Assembly: GCF_002994745.2 (NCBI RefSeq)
Contig: NC_037093.1
Span: 42,946,384-43,010,383 of the forward strand
Reading direction: 5' to 3'
Source: Rosa chinensis
Lineage: Eukaryota; Streptophyta; Magnoliopsida; Rosales; Rosaceae
Length of the DNA stretch: 64,000 bases
Shown here: in pieces, positions 1 through 9,436 of the stretch
Layout: each line of letters starts with the position of its first letter
How positions within the stretch are numbered: position 1 is the first letter of the stretch
Notes under the pieces: generated by a model
Databases searched by the model: none
The model's input: only the letters and a program-made list of their open reading frames with translations
What the model was told of the DNA's origin: nothing
Program-made: the position numbers and the translations under genes

Positions 1-296
1 TATGTCAGGTTGAGCATCATTTAAAACCAAATTTGCATTGGATTCATCTTCTTCTTCACTAGAAGAGTCTAATAATTTTCTCCCCATGATCCCTGTTCAC
101 GCTCTTCTGAAAGAACTTGAAAAGTATTAGACAAAGGAACTGGAGAGACATGTTGTTGCCCGAACTTAACAAGAGGACTACGTGCATTAGGTGTATCAAG
201 AACACCCATGACACATGGACTATGTTGACCTTCAATGCGATTGTCCACAAGAGTGCTGGGTCTTGCCTCAGTGTGCTGCTCCTCACAAATGATCAT
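1..296 (-). pseudogene. Possible degraded coding fragment (unidentified)
   Basis: On the minus strand positions 296 to 69 stay open for 75 codons. A second frame nearer the window edge encodes a Ser/Glu/Asp-rich acidic stretch. The composition resembles the low-complexity linker that follows the zinc knuckle in plant LINE-type ORF1 proteins, but no domain is visible and the frame is broken. I cannot name it. It lies outside the adjacent MULE, so it belongs to the older host sequence or to another element cut by the window start. Confidence 0.25.
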
Positions 297-310
297 AGAA
301 GCATGTGCCC

Positions 311-574
311 CAAATTATTTGGAACATAAATGGGAGAATCTACAACATTTGAAGGGCTACTCAAGCCATAGATGGAATATAAGCTTTGCAACTACATCAC
401 CCGAGCCCACTGGCGGACCTAGCTCATGCCCAATGAGGGCTCCCAAATTATTTGGAACATAAATGGGAGAATCTACAACATTTGAAGGGCTACTCAAGCC
501 ATAGATGGAATATAAGCTTTGCAACTACATTACCCGAGCCCACTGGCGGACCTAGCTCATGCCCAATGAGGGCT
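311..574. repeat. Two-copy tandem duplication, 133-bp unit
   Basis: The block starting caaattatttggaacataaa at 311 recurs at 444, and both copies run to caatgagggct (431-441 and 564-574). The copies are nearly identical; one visible difference is tacatcacc versus tacattacc. This is a recent local duplication just outside the MULE. No coding role is apparent. Confidence 0.9.
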
Positions 575-688
575 GCTGTCGTCTTACCATATATGATATG
601 AAAAAGTTTAATAAAAATCTAAGGACAGCCCCACTTAAAAAATGAAATTCAGCACATAGTTATAACTTTTATACACTAATTATATATT

Positions 689-772
689 GAGAAATTTTGA
701 TAAATGACATTTTTTGGGTCTTCAAAATGGTTTATAACCTTACTTTCTAATTTAATTGAAAAATGACCATTT
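689..772 (+). repeat. Left terminal inverted repeat of the MULE
   Basis: About 84 bp, inverted relative to 6771-6854, with scattered substitutions. It includes the shared block gggtcttcaaaatg near its middle. The end base is g689. Confidence 0.85.
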
Positions 773-1018
773 GAGAAGGTAAAAAGTCATCTAAACCCTT
801 ATTAAATCTCCGGAACAAAAATTTGAAAATTTTTAAGAAATCTTTTCTCATTCGGTGAGTAGAAGATTTTGAACTTTTAAACTCTGAAAATTTTCTCCTC
901 TTCAATTTACATATTATTGACCTGCACAAACCAATCTGCTATATTTTTGCTTTGACCCGTGGAGTACAATTGCTCTGCTTTGCTTTAATTGAAAAGGGGA
1001 ATATCATTTTCATACTTT

Positions 1019-2804
1019 TTTTTTAATATGGTTGATTTTATTAATAATCAAGCCATGTAAACATGCCAGAGTCTAACAGAACTTACATAAGGTTCCGGAA
1101 CAAACCAGATAACCTATCTATGCCACACCTAAACTCATTAAGATCTAAAGGGACGCTCGCTGAACAACAAACCTAAAACTACGCAGGAATAATCTCGCCC
1201 TCTAAGGAAAAAATATTCATCTAGTATAATCTTCCAAGCACGCAATTGTGGTACAAATATCAACTAGAAATGTTTTAGAAAAGCATATAGAAATTACCCC
1301 TCCTGCAAAAGCTTGCGTCCAGAATGTCTTGTTTTGATTGAACCCTAAACAAGTTCTTTCTCTATCCCCGTAGGGTCGGAGTTAGTACCTGCATCAGAGT
1401 CCTCAACATCTAACAACCTCGGCCTCAGGTTGGTCTTTCTATTACCCAATTCTCCATCACGAACCTTGGGCTTGTTCTTGCGGCCCTTAGGGCGACCCTT
1501 CTTCTTTGGGATCTTCTCAATAGTAACTGGGACATCCACAAGGTCACCAAGATGAAATTCACGAGGTATCACGGCCAAGCTAGGCTTGAACCTCTTCTCC
1601 AAGCTCCACTCACCTTGGCACCATTTGTGCACCCCCAGAACTGTGCTTTCTACTGTAGCAGGCCCAATAGCAGATGCATGTTCAGCATCACGCCCCACCA
1701 ATCTATCTGCCACCTCAGATAAAGGCCTTAGCTCTAAGCCCACAGCCATTTCAGACCCCAACAGTCCACCTACAACCCCAGATCCAAAAAGCCCAAGCTC
1801 CGGGCCCACAGCCAATTCCCTCCCAGACCCAGGCCCGCTGAAAACCGGCCCTGTAGAGAGCCATAATTTCAAATTAGGGTTTCCCGCCGAGAAACTCGGT
1901 GCAGCAGCAGACCCCGACCAGAGTTCTGCTGCTGAGCCCTCAGCCTCCCCACCTTCCTTCCAGACCTGAGCTATTCCGAGCGCCGGCACCTCCTCAGACC
2001 GGCTGGACACCCCATCTCCGAGCCCTTCCATCACCACCATCGCTGCCTCTACTGGTGGAGCAGTGTTCCCCGAAACCATTATTGCTGTCAGCATACCATC
2101 AAAGCCACCCATGCCATGGTCGAAAAAACCACAGCCCCTGCATATACCGTGGCATTTCTCATACCTCAGTTCGAGTTCGACCTCCACTGCCGCCGAGAAG
2201 AAGTACGTACGTCGAGCCCATATGCGCTGGCGAACGTTGTGCACAATCTAGACTCGTTGTACGGGATCTTTTCTCTGCAACGCCCCTTGATCATACCGCA
2301 CAAATACCCCCAATTCAGTCCTAAGCAGGGTTAGGGCACGATCATTGCGCATAGCCATGCGCAGCCCTCTCACCACCACCCAAACCGCCATAGAATTCAA
2401 CGAAACCTCTGCCAGATCCCGGATACCATCATAATCCGCCAAGAGAAGCATCAAATTATTGAAGAACCATGGTCCACCATTGAGGACGTGATCCTTCGTC
2501 TCTTGTTCCTTGAACTGGAAGACACAGATCCCTTCTCCCTCCTCACGGATCAACACGCGTTCTTTCAACCCCCAGATGCCAGAAATCGCCTCCAAAAACA
2601 ACGGTCGGAAGACCTGTTTTTGGGAAAGCAATCGGCCACAAACATAGAAAAAAGGATCTTGGATTGCTTCCTCGCCCCCAACCAAATGCACGGTAGCCTC
2701 CTCCACCTCCATGCTCGATCAGTTCCCCTGCTAGAGAAAAACCCTAGCGGAGAGAAAGTCGACTTTTTCCCGTCTGATAAAATTAGAATCTAGCTCTTCT
2801 CTTT
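1019..2804 (-). mobile_element. ORF1-only LINE-type retroposon, complete, with 17-bp TSD
   Basis: The element is flanked by a perfect 17-bp duplication, tatcattttcatacttt, at 1002-1018 and 2805-2821. On the minus strand it ends in a short A-rich tail (poly-T at about 1016-1023) and begins just inside the distal duplication. It is 1786 bp long and carries one ORF (2712-1345) with DUF4283-like and CCHC-like regions. No endonuclease, reverse transcriptase or RNase H is present. The long variable TSD and A-tail show LINE-machinery insertion. It sits inside the MULE, so it is younger. Because the element ends upstream of the ORF start codon, this looks like a full-length short element rather than a 5'-truncated LINE. 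Confidence 0.85.
1345..2712 (-). pseudogene. DUF4283/zinc-knuckle ORF1-like protein with one in-frame stop
   Basis: Reading from ATG 2712, the frame runs to 1345 and is interrupted only by a TAG at 2248-2250. The first ~150 codons match the DUF4283 pattern of plant LINE ORF1/gag-like proteins, including VLNGGPWFFNN at about residues 75-85. After the stop a degenerate CCHC_4-type knuckle follows (YEKCHGICRGCGFFDHG), with spacing like a Cys-Cys-His array but imperfect. The C-terminal third is low-complexity and ends in a basic AT-hook-like run, KKKGRPKGRKNKPK, followed by an acidic tail. The likely ancestral role is nucleic-acid binding in a retrotransposon particle. The TAG makes it a pseudogene unless read through. 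Confidence 0.75.
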
Positions 2805-3016
2805 TATCATTTTCATACTTTGTTTGAATAGCCAAAAAAAAAAAAAACCAACAGTAGCAATGTACAAGGTTCCAGAGACTAAATGGCTTCTTAATGTCAA
2901 GCTTAGTGAAGAAGTAAGATGCAGCATATAGAAAAAATTACAACGCTGAAACTTAAGCACATAGAATTAAAGTGTTGTAATTTAGAACACAACATTAATA
3001 GGAAGATCGCATTCCA

Positions 3017-5323
3017 TCAAACAAGTGGAATTGGATTTTGGCAAGTTTCACGGTTATGACCTCCTCCACCGCATCTTGTACACTTTTTTCTAATTGCATC
3101 TTCTCCTACAGATGGCATTCGTACCGTCTTACGTCTTCTAGGTACTACTTGTCTTATTGGTGGTAAGTCAATTTTGTTCTGCACTTCTTCAGGCACATCC
3201 CACTCACTTTTATTCCCAACTGGCCAAATAGGCTCTGCATAAGCTGACATAAGTGCATTGGCTGTGTGGTGACCAGAAAGGGGGGTCCCACAGCGCTGCG
3301 ACCCCAAGCCAATGAGAAACCGACATGTCACGAATAACATCCCGATAACTCATCAACCCAAAATTGCAAGGCCTTTTGGGTTTAGATTGTTGATTTCGGG
3401 TTACCACAGGCTGTGTAAAATTGGGAGCACATGCTATACACTGATATTCCTTTAGTTCTACATGCAACAGTTGCATGGGCACAAGGAAGTCGATCAAGAT
3501 CAAACTCTCCACATGTACAAGTCAAGTTATTTAAGTCCACCGTAAATGTTTGACTTTGTTCATGTATTTGAAATGCATAGAGATCAATTGGAGACACCTA
3601 ATGTATAATGAAACCAAAGTTAGCATGTTTCCGAATCGAAAATAAAATAATATAGTATAACAAGTACAAAATATTATGACACTAATTTTTAGAATACATA
3701 CCCGCATATGCGAACCACTATTGTTGTTTTTGCGCACTTTGTCTTCTGCCCATTTGGTTAAGTGTGTATTAAGGGAGCTTGCTGCATCACGTCATTCAAC
3801 AAACCATTGTTGAAGCACCTCTCTTAGGTGATCCACTAAAGCAGTAACTGGTAGTTTTCTAGCATCTTTAAGCTTCGAGTTCATAGATTCAGCAATGTTG
3901 GATGTCATCATGTTGTATCTGTACCCCATAAAATGAGCTCGTGCCCACTTATGACACCCAATGTCTTCAAGATATTTACAGACTTCTCCATCTTTTATTT
4001 TTCGAATGTCATCCATCAATGTATTGAACTCGGATACTTGGTACTTCTTTGCTGCTATGTAATATAACTGAAGGATCTTCATTTTTTTTGCCAAACTTTG
4101 ATTGCAGGTTGTTAGCTATATGAAAGATGCAGGCTCCATGATGTGCTTTAGGAAAAACATTATCCACAGCTTTGGCAATGCTTCCATGTCGATCAGATAT
4201 AAAAACCAAGTTCTCTACAACTCTAATGGCCCCTCTCAATTTTGTCAAAAACCATGACCATGAGGCATCATTTTCCGAGTCTACCACCCCAAATGCCAAA
4301 GGTTATATTTGATTCTCTCCATCTTGGCATGCAGCCACAAACATGGTTCCAAAGTAATTTCCTTTCAAAAATGTACCATCTATAGCGATCACGGGCCTCA
4401 TAGAATCACAAAATCCTCTAAATGAGGCTCCAATTGCCATGAAAAAGTATAGAAGGTGATTTTGTTCATCAGTTTCTATGTGTGTTATTGTACCTTGATT
4501 TTTGCGCTCTAACATAGCACAATATGTTGGAAGTATAGCAAATGATTCCTCTGGTGATCCCCTTGCGATTTCTAGTGCTGCTTCTCTTGCCCTCCAAGCT
4601 TTATTATAGCCCATATTAACTCCAAGTTGGACACGCGCATCATCAATGATATCTCTAGGTTTGTATATATGCGAGCTTCCTCCCTCAAACTTTGACTTGA
4701 CATATTGACCAATTAGGGAGCTGCTTGCTTGTCGATGATCACGATGAATAATATCCAACGAACAAGAATGTTCATTATGAAACTTTCTTACTTCAAAATA
4801 GGCCAAGTCCTGTAGCTTTATTGCACGGAGTTGCCACTTACAGTTAGGATCCACACACCTAACTTCAAACTGATCACTAGCAGATTTGTTCACTTTAAAC
4901 TCGTAATTCTTTCTTATTACGAGCATGTCCAAATGTTGTTTCAAGGCTTTCTTACTCGGATGTAACTGACCTACCAAAATTTCTTCATTGGTGTCCACAA
5001 ATGCAAAATTGTCATAATCTTCTATGCGCCTTCTCTTGCTACAATAAGAAGATGATGGAGCAAAGTTAGCATTTGTACGTAGGTTGCTCAGTTTCAATTT
5101 CTACATCGTCCATTAGACTCTCATTATCTCAATTGGCATGTGTAAACTCATCTTCCTCTCTATTTTCGTATGAGACATTATCACCATTATCCAACCCAGA
5201 GTTTACTACTATTGGCTCATGCGGGGAACTCAATGCAATTGGACTCTGATCTTCAAGCTCAGTAGAGAACATTGTTGAGACAACATCATCATACTGCAAA
5301 GATGGGTTAGGTCTACTATTCAT
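3017..5323 (-). pseudogene. MuDR-type MULE transposase, multiply broken
   Basis: Domains in order on the minus strand: an acidic N-terminus (5323-5129); an N-terminal MULE DNA-binding region with paired Cys/His, about 5000-4770; the MULE transposase core (4450-3800) with AIDGTFLKG, then FISDRHGSIAKAV and HHGACIFHI; a SWIM finger, CTCGEFDLDRLPCAHA (about 3520-3475); and a C-terminal CCHC knuckle, CTRCGGGGHNRETC (about 3070-3030). Lesions are: a frame change with a stop near 5100-5130; an in-frame TAA at 4303-4305 inside the core; a frameshift at the T-run near 4084-4090; a TGA at 3792-3794 that looks like a CGA to TGA transition; and the 144-bp insertion after the SWIM finger. A 104-bp GT-AG intron fits 3598-3701 on the minus strand. 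The domain order matches the MuDR family. The gene is certainly inactive. Confidence 0.88.
3265..3408. mobile_element. 144-bp solo-LTR-like insertion in the transposase exon
   Basis: The insertion begins tgtggtgacc and ends ggttaccaca, so it has TG...CA ends and a short inverted terminal repeat. The 5-bp duplication ggctg flanks it at 3260-3264 and 3409-3413; the direct match is 8 bp if the shared tgt is counted. Removing it rejoins the transposase frame between the SWIM and CCHC parts. TG...CA ends with a 5-bp TSD fit a solo LTR of a small retroelement such as a TRIM. An 8-bp TSD hAT-type MITE is the alternative. Confidence 0.7.
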
Positions 5324-5365
5324 GCCTTGATTACTTCCACTTACAGATCTTGATAAGCTGCCTTA

Positions 5366-5691
5366 ATCTAATAGGTCTAATTCGTTAACTTTCTGATGTG
5401 GGTTCCAGTTATAGTTGAGTTTTTTGTTTAAATTTTTTTTATTTGATAGATTTCTAATAGTGTGACCCACTCCTAAACTGACTATGCATACCACCTCAAC
5501 ACCACATCATAAAACATAGGCCCCATATGAGGCACGTCAGCAAGTTAATGGACTCAATTAATGGAAAACTAACAGATTGGACCTATTAGATCAAAATTGA
5601 AAGTGCATGGGTGTTTTTGATGAAATTAGAAGTTCAAGGACTGAATTGATTTTGGATTCAAACTACAGGGTAGTAATCAGTATTTAGCCCT
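5366..5691. mobile_element. Truncated copy of the gggctaaat-TIR MITE
   Basis: Its right end (gtagtaatcagtatttagccc and the preceding ~110 bp) matches the terminus of the complete MITE at 40482-40897. The middle matches that element in reverse orientation, for example the ccacctcaacaccacatcat stretch. The outer left TIR is missing; homology starts near ctaataggtc. It sits upstream of the transposase start inside the MULE. Confidence 0.75.
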
Positions 5692-6770
5692 TATAAAAAT
5701 AACAACAGCAAAGCTATATGGAGGCTATTAAACAAGCAGACTATGGGGAGACATAAATCTTCTAGGCTAGACTCCTTAAACTATTATTCAATACAGAAAC
5801 ACAAGGAAGCGTGAAGGCAACAATTATTAACCAGGCAAGTATGTCACTAAATATATATTCTGGAACAATAATGCATATATATATTTGTTAAATCAAATAT
5901 CCCCAACAAGGAGGGAGATCATCAATATTAGTTCAGATAGTTGCACGTCCTATTTGACTCAATCAGCAATGTCTGCATAGATTTTTATGCAAAATGAGAT
6001 GCAAGCATGTAACAGTGTAAATAGAGGATTGGTACAGAAACTTTCATCCAAGTGTGAAAGTTAAAACTAATAGCTGTACTATGACCATTGTCTCTTCAGT
6101 GATTGCATAAATTAGAAGATCAAACTACAAGTAAGCATGAGTCCATAGAAATCAATTCTCATAAAATCAAATTACTAGGAATATAAATCAAATTACGAGG
6201 ACAAAACTCATAACATCATGATCTTCAAAGAGTATATAATGAAAAGTAGTAAACTAGAAAGCATAACTAGACTAGTAATAGGAAACCTAGATAACATGAT
6301 CAATAAGTAACAAGTCAAGCATCCTCCGATTACAATCAAATATATCTTTATGTTGGCAATCCACAATCATGATTAGCTTCTTCCTCTAAGACCGCAACCA
6401 TCAATTATTAGGACTCTTAAACATATAGGAAGCGTTGGACTCTTAAACTCTTGAAGGACCCTAAATTAAACCCTAAATCTTCAAGAACATAATTAAAATA
6501 GCAAGCGTTGGACCTTTATTGGACCACGAAATTATAATCCAATTCTTGAAAAGAAAAACAAAGAGATTATTGATATACATACCTTGAACACACAACAATT
6601 TTGAACTTTTGATTGTGTTCCAAATCAGTAAGATATTGTTTAGGTTTTGACTATAAGAGCAATTGCTTGTCGTGGTAAAATAGAAGCAGGAACGATAGAA
6701 AAGAAAAGGAAGAGGCAAGGGTAGAGAAGTGAGTGGTTCATTAAGGATAATAAAGACATTCTATGCTATC
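5692..6770. other. MULE 5' non-coding region
   Basis: This AT-rich stretch lies between the transposase N-terminus and the right TIR. It has short open frames only (the longest is 81 codons, 6718-6473) and none carries a domain. It presumably holds the transposase promoter and leader on the minus strand. Nothing more specific can be supported. Confidence 0.5.
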
Positions 6771-6854
6771 ATATGGTTATCTTTCAACTAAATTAGAAAA
6801 TAAGGTTATAAATCATTTTGAAGACCCAAAAAGGGTCATTTTTCAAAATTTCTC
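6771..6854 (-). repeat. Right terminal inverted repeat of the MULE
   Basis: Reverse complement of 689-772 at high identity, ending tttctc at 6854. The adjacent 9 bases are the degenerate partner of the left target duplication. Confidence 0.85.
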
Positions 6855-7151
6855 TTATATTTCTTTCTAAATTTCATTGTACTCGTTGGGCGCAACACAT
6901 ATTAACCAAAATCTCGCCCCCACAAAATTAAAATCCTAAGTCCCGCCAGTGATCGAGCCTTAGAGTAGATTTTTATATAGATTAAAAGGACAGCTGAGGC
7001 AAAGACTAAACCCATTCTACATTTCTACGAGCATCAAAATCACAAAACTCATTCCTAATAGTATAATAATTACAGAACCCATTACTCATAGCATCAAAAT
7101 CAACAAATCTCTTTCCTAATAGCATCATTATTAATGATCATTAAACCCATG

Positions 7152-8283
7152 CAAACAAAGTAAAAAAAAAACCTAGCGTCATATAGAGAGAACGCGTCGC
7201 ATAGTCTTCCGTCAAGAGCTTATGCCCTGTCCGACGGTACACCCTTGCGGCGTCGTCGTCCAACGGGACAGAGGAGACTAAGTATCTGATTGTGGTTGAT
7301 CATGGAGTAAGCCCAGCCAGAGAAGAGGAGACGCAGTGTCGACGCTGCTGTCCATATCGCGTAGAGGTGAAGTTGGGGAGTTGTTGTGGGTTTTTGACTG
7401 CCGGCGAACAGGGAAGGTGTCTCTACGAGGTGGTCTAGGGTCAACCCTTTCATGGAATTGGTGGAGGGGCAAAACCTGGATAGTGGCACAAGCATCGATA
7501 TGGGTTGGAAGGTTCAGTCGGGAGGCTTGGGTGAGGAGAGGCCACTGTTTGGTATGTGTTTCCCAAGATTGCAGTGTGGTTGGTCAGTGATCTATCCATT
7601 CAAACTGGGTAGTGGCGGAGATGTCGCCATTGGTGGGTCGGTGGAGGAAATACAGGTGAGTGGGTAGTGGCGTGGCACATGCCGTCTCCAATATGGATTT
7701 GGGTTTGGTGTTAGTTGGGCATGACTGCATGAACTTTGGCTGTGGGCCTATGTTACTTTTTTTTTTTTTTTTTGGTTTTTACTATTTTTTAATTGTAGGA
7801 TATGGCATTATGGGGGTAATAAATCCTTACCGATACGTGGTAGGGTGGGGTGGGCTTGGTCCCGAGTAGTACATCTTGTGTATCTTGTCTGCTCTATGCA
7901 GGCGGCGAGTTCCTTACTTTGTCAAATGGTAGTAACCTTCTAGTGGCACGGTGAAACTAAGTGTCGTCGGATTTATCCTTCCGCAATAACATAGTAGGAA
8001 AGCTGTGCTTATGGTAATTATGTTTCTTTGTAGTCTAGTTATCTTTTTGTTCTGTCATTGGTATGTCAAAGCAAATACGTACAGTAGTCAGTAGAACATA
8101 CTTTGCTAGTTGGTGCCTGGTTGAATACATTTATTTAGTAGAGACTCTTGATATCAGTTCAAGACGTTCTCTAGATGTTTATTGTAATCATGGATTTAGG
8201 CTCAATATCCTCCTTGTGTTAGGCAATTTCATTAATCAAGACTTAAGGGCGGCCACATCAGCTCTTTATTAAAAGAAAAAAAA
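7152..8283 (+). mobile_element. Probable LINE-like retroposon with A-rich tail
   Basis: A GC-richer tract (about 7190-7700) with several short overlapping open frames is followed by a 3'-UTR-like stretch ending attaaaagaaaaaaaa at about 8268-8283. The tail and the absence of RT or RNase H resemble the other short retroposons in this window. A weak candidate duplication, aaaccc(c)atgc, occurs near 7143 and 8281 but differs by one base and could be chance. No coding domain was recognised. Confidence 0.4.
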
Positions 8284-8518
8284 CCCCATGCTGAAGTTAA
8301 AATCAGAGTACTTGTCTAATTAAACTGTAATACATAGAAGGAAACAAGATATATGTTTTTTTTTTTTGAGCTCGAAATGACAAACTATATTAATGGAATC
8401 AAGAAGATTAAACTAGGTGGAGAGGAGTTCCTCTAATACTGTGGGAACAGATCCACACCAAGAGATTAACAAACCTGTGCCTAGAGCACATTTAGGCAAC
8501 TTATGAGCTAATACATTG

Positions 8519-9428
8519 TAGGGCTGGCTCTAATTACCATACCTACTGGAACCGACCAGAAATGGGCTGAACCGGTGGTGCCGGCGTTGAAAAATTCGGT
8601 ACACTAAGAGTCAGTAAGGTACTACCGTACCACAGCAACATTTTCGGCTCGGTAGTGGTACAACCAATTACATAGGTTCAGTGATACCGAACCAGTTGAG
8701 ATAGATGGGTCTGGATTTAATTCAAAAAATACTACCTTCTTGCGTCTGCCAAGGATCGAACCGTTGCCAATCTCGCTACAAACTCAATCCATTTACCACT
8801 AAGCCACAACCTTGCTTGTTGTCAGTTGTGCAAAAACTAAACAAATATACTTGAATCAGAAATCATAGAAATTAAAAACTCTTTCGAGTCTTCTACTTCG
8901 AGATAATTCTCTCTCTCTTCTTCATTCTTTCTTAGTTTCTATTCCTCCTCTGTTTTCTTACTCTCTGCTCTCTCTCTTCATTTCTGACTTTTGTTCTTCT
9001 TCCTCCATTTTCTCAATATTTTTCTTATTCATCCTTCCACTTCTTCTTTCACCTCTAGATATGAATCAAAAATCGGATCTCCAACTGAATTCTAGATCTG
9101 GAATTAGGAGGGCTGCTGTTCTTCTCTCACTCTCAACTTCATCCAAAAATCTGTTCTCTTTCTTATTCAGTTCTTCTTCTTTTCTCTCTTCTTCCACCTC
9201 TGTACTCTTCCTTCTTTCTGTTTCTTCTTCTTCCTCATACTGTAGTTCTCATCTCCTTCACTTGGGTTCAAATATCGGCCAAAACCGACCGTTGAAATTG
9301 GTAAACCGAAGTTCCGGTAACTGAAAGCTCCGGCACAGTTACAACAACATATTTGGCAAAACCGAAGACTTTCGGTTGGTATTCTGCTGACGTAAAAAAA
9401 TCCAGTAACCGTTCCACGGCCAGCCCTA
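8519..9428. mobile_element. Non-autonomous hAT element, 910 bp
   Basis: The ends are tagggctggc and gccagcccta, a 10-bp perfect TIR, flanked by an exact 8-bp duplication atacattg at 8511-8518 and 9429-9436. This is diagnostic of hAT. Subterminal regions are rich in ccgaa/ttcgg words on both sides. The middle holds a pyrimidine-rich tract (about 8890-9245) and a tRNA-like segment. An 87-codon open frame at 9061-9324 is mostly Ser/Leu from the CT-rich tract and is not credible. Excision would rejoin the LINE RNase H frame. Confidence 0.93.
8724..8812 (-). mobile_element. tRNA-derived SINE-like segment
   Basis: On the minus strand tggcttagtgg (8798-8808) fits a Pol III A box and ggttcgatcc (8753-8762) fits a B box, about 35 bp apart. 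A T-run follows (8729-8724 on the plus strand reads aaaaaa). The cloverleaf is incomplete, so this is not a functional tRNA gene. A short SINE or tRNA relic captured in the hAT element is the best reading. Confidence 0.5.
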
Positions 9429-9436
9429 ATACATTG

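Larger units (their letters stand above)
689..6854 (-). mobile_element. Mutator-like element (MULE) with long TIRs and transposase gene
   Basis: The ends are inverted copies. The left end starts gagaaattttgataaatgac and the right end, read in reverse, starts gagaaattttgaaaaatgac. Similarity continues for about 84 bp and then fades. The nine bases outside each end (680-688 ttatatatt; 6855-6863 ttatatttc) match at 7 of 9, as expected for an old 9-bp MULE target duplication. Between the ends lies a minus-strand MuDR/FAR1-type transposase gene. The element later received an ORF1-only retroposon (1019-2804), a 144-bp solo-LTR-like insertion (3265-3408) and a partial MITE (5366-5691). Without those it would be about 4 kb. 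It cannot be autonomous now because the transposase is broken. Confidence 0.88.

Noticed and set aside
8724..8812. Functional tRNA gene
   Set aside because: A and B box-like words are present but no full acceptor stem or anticodon arm can be built; a SINE relic fits better.
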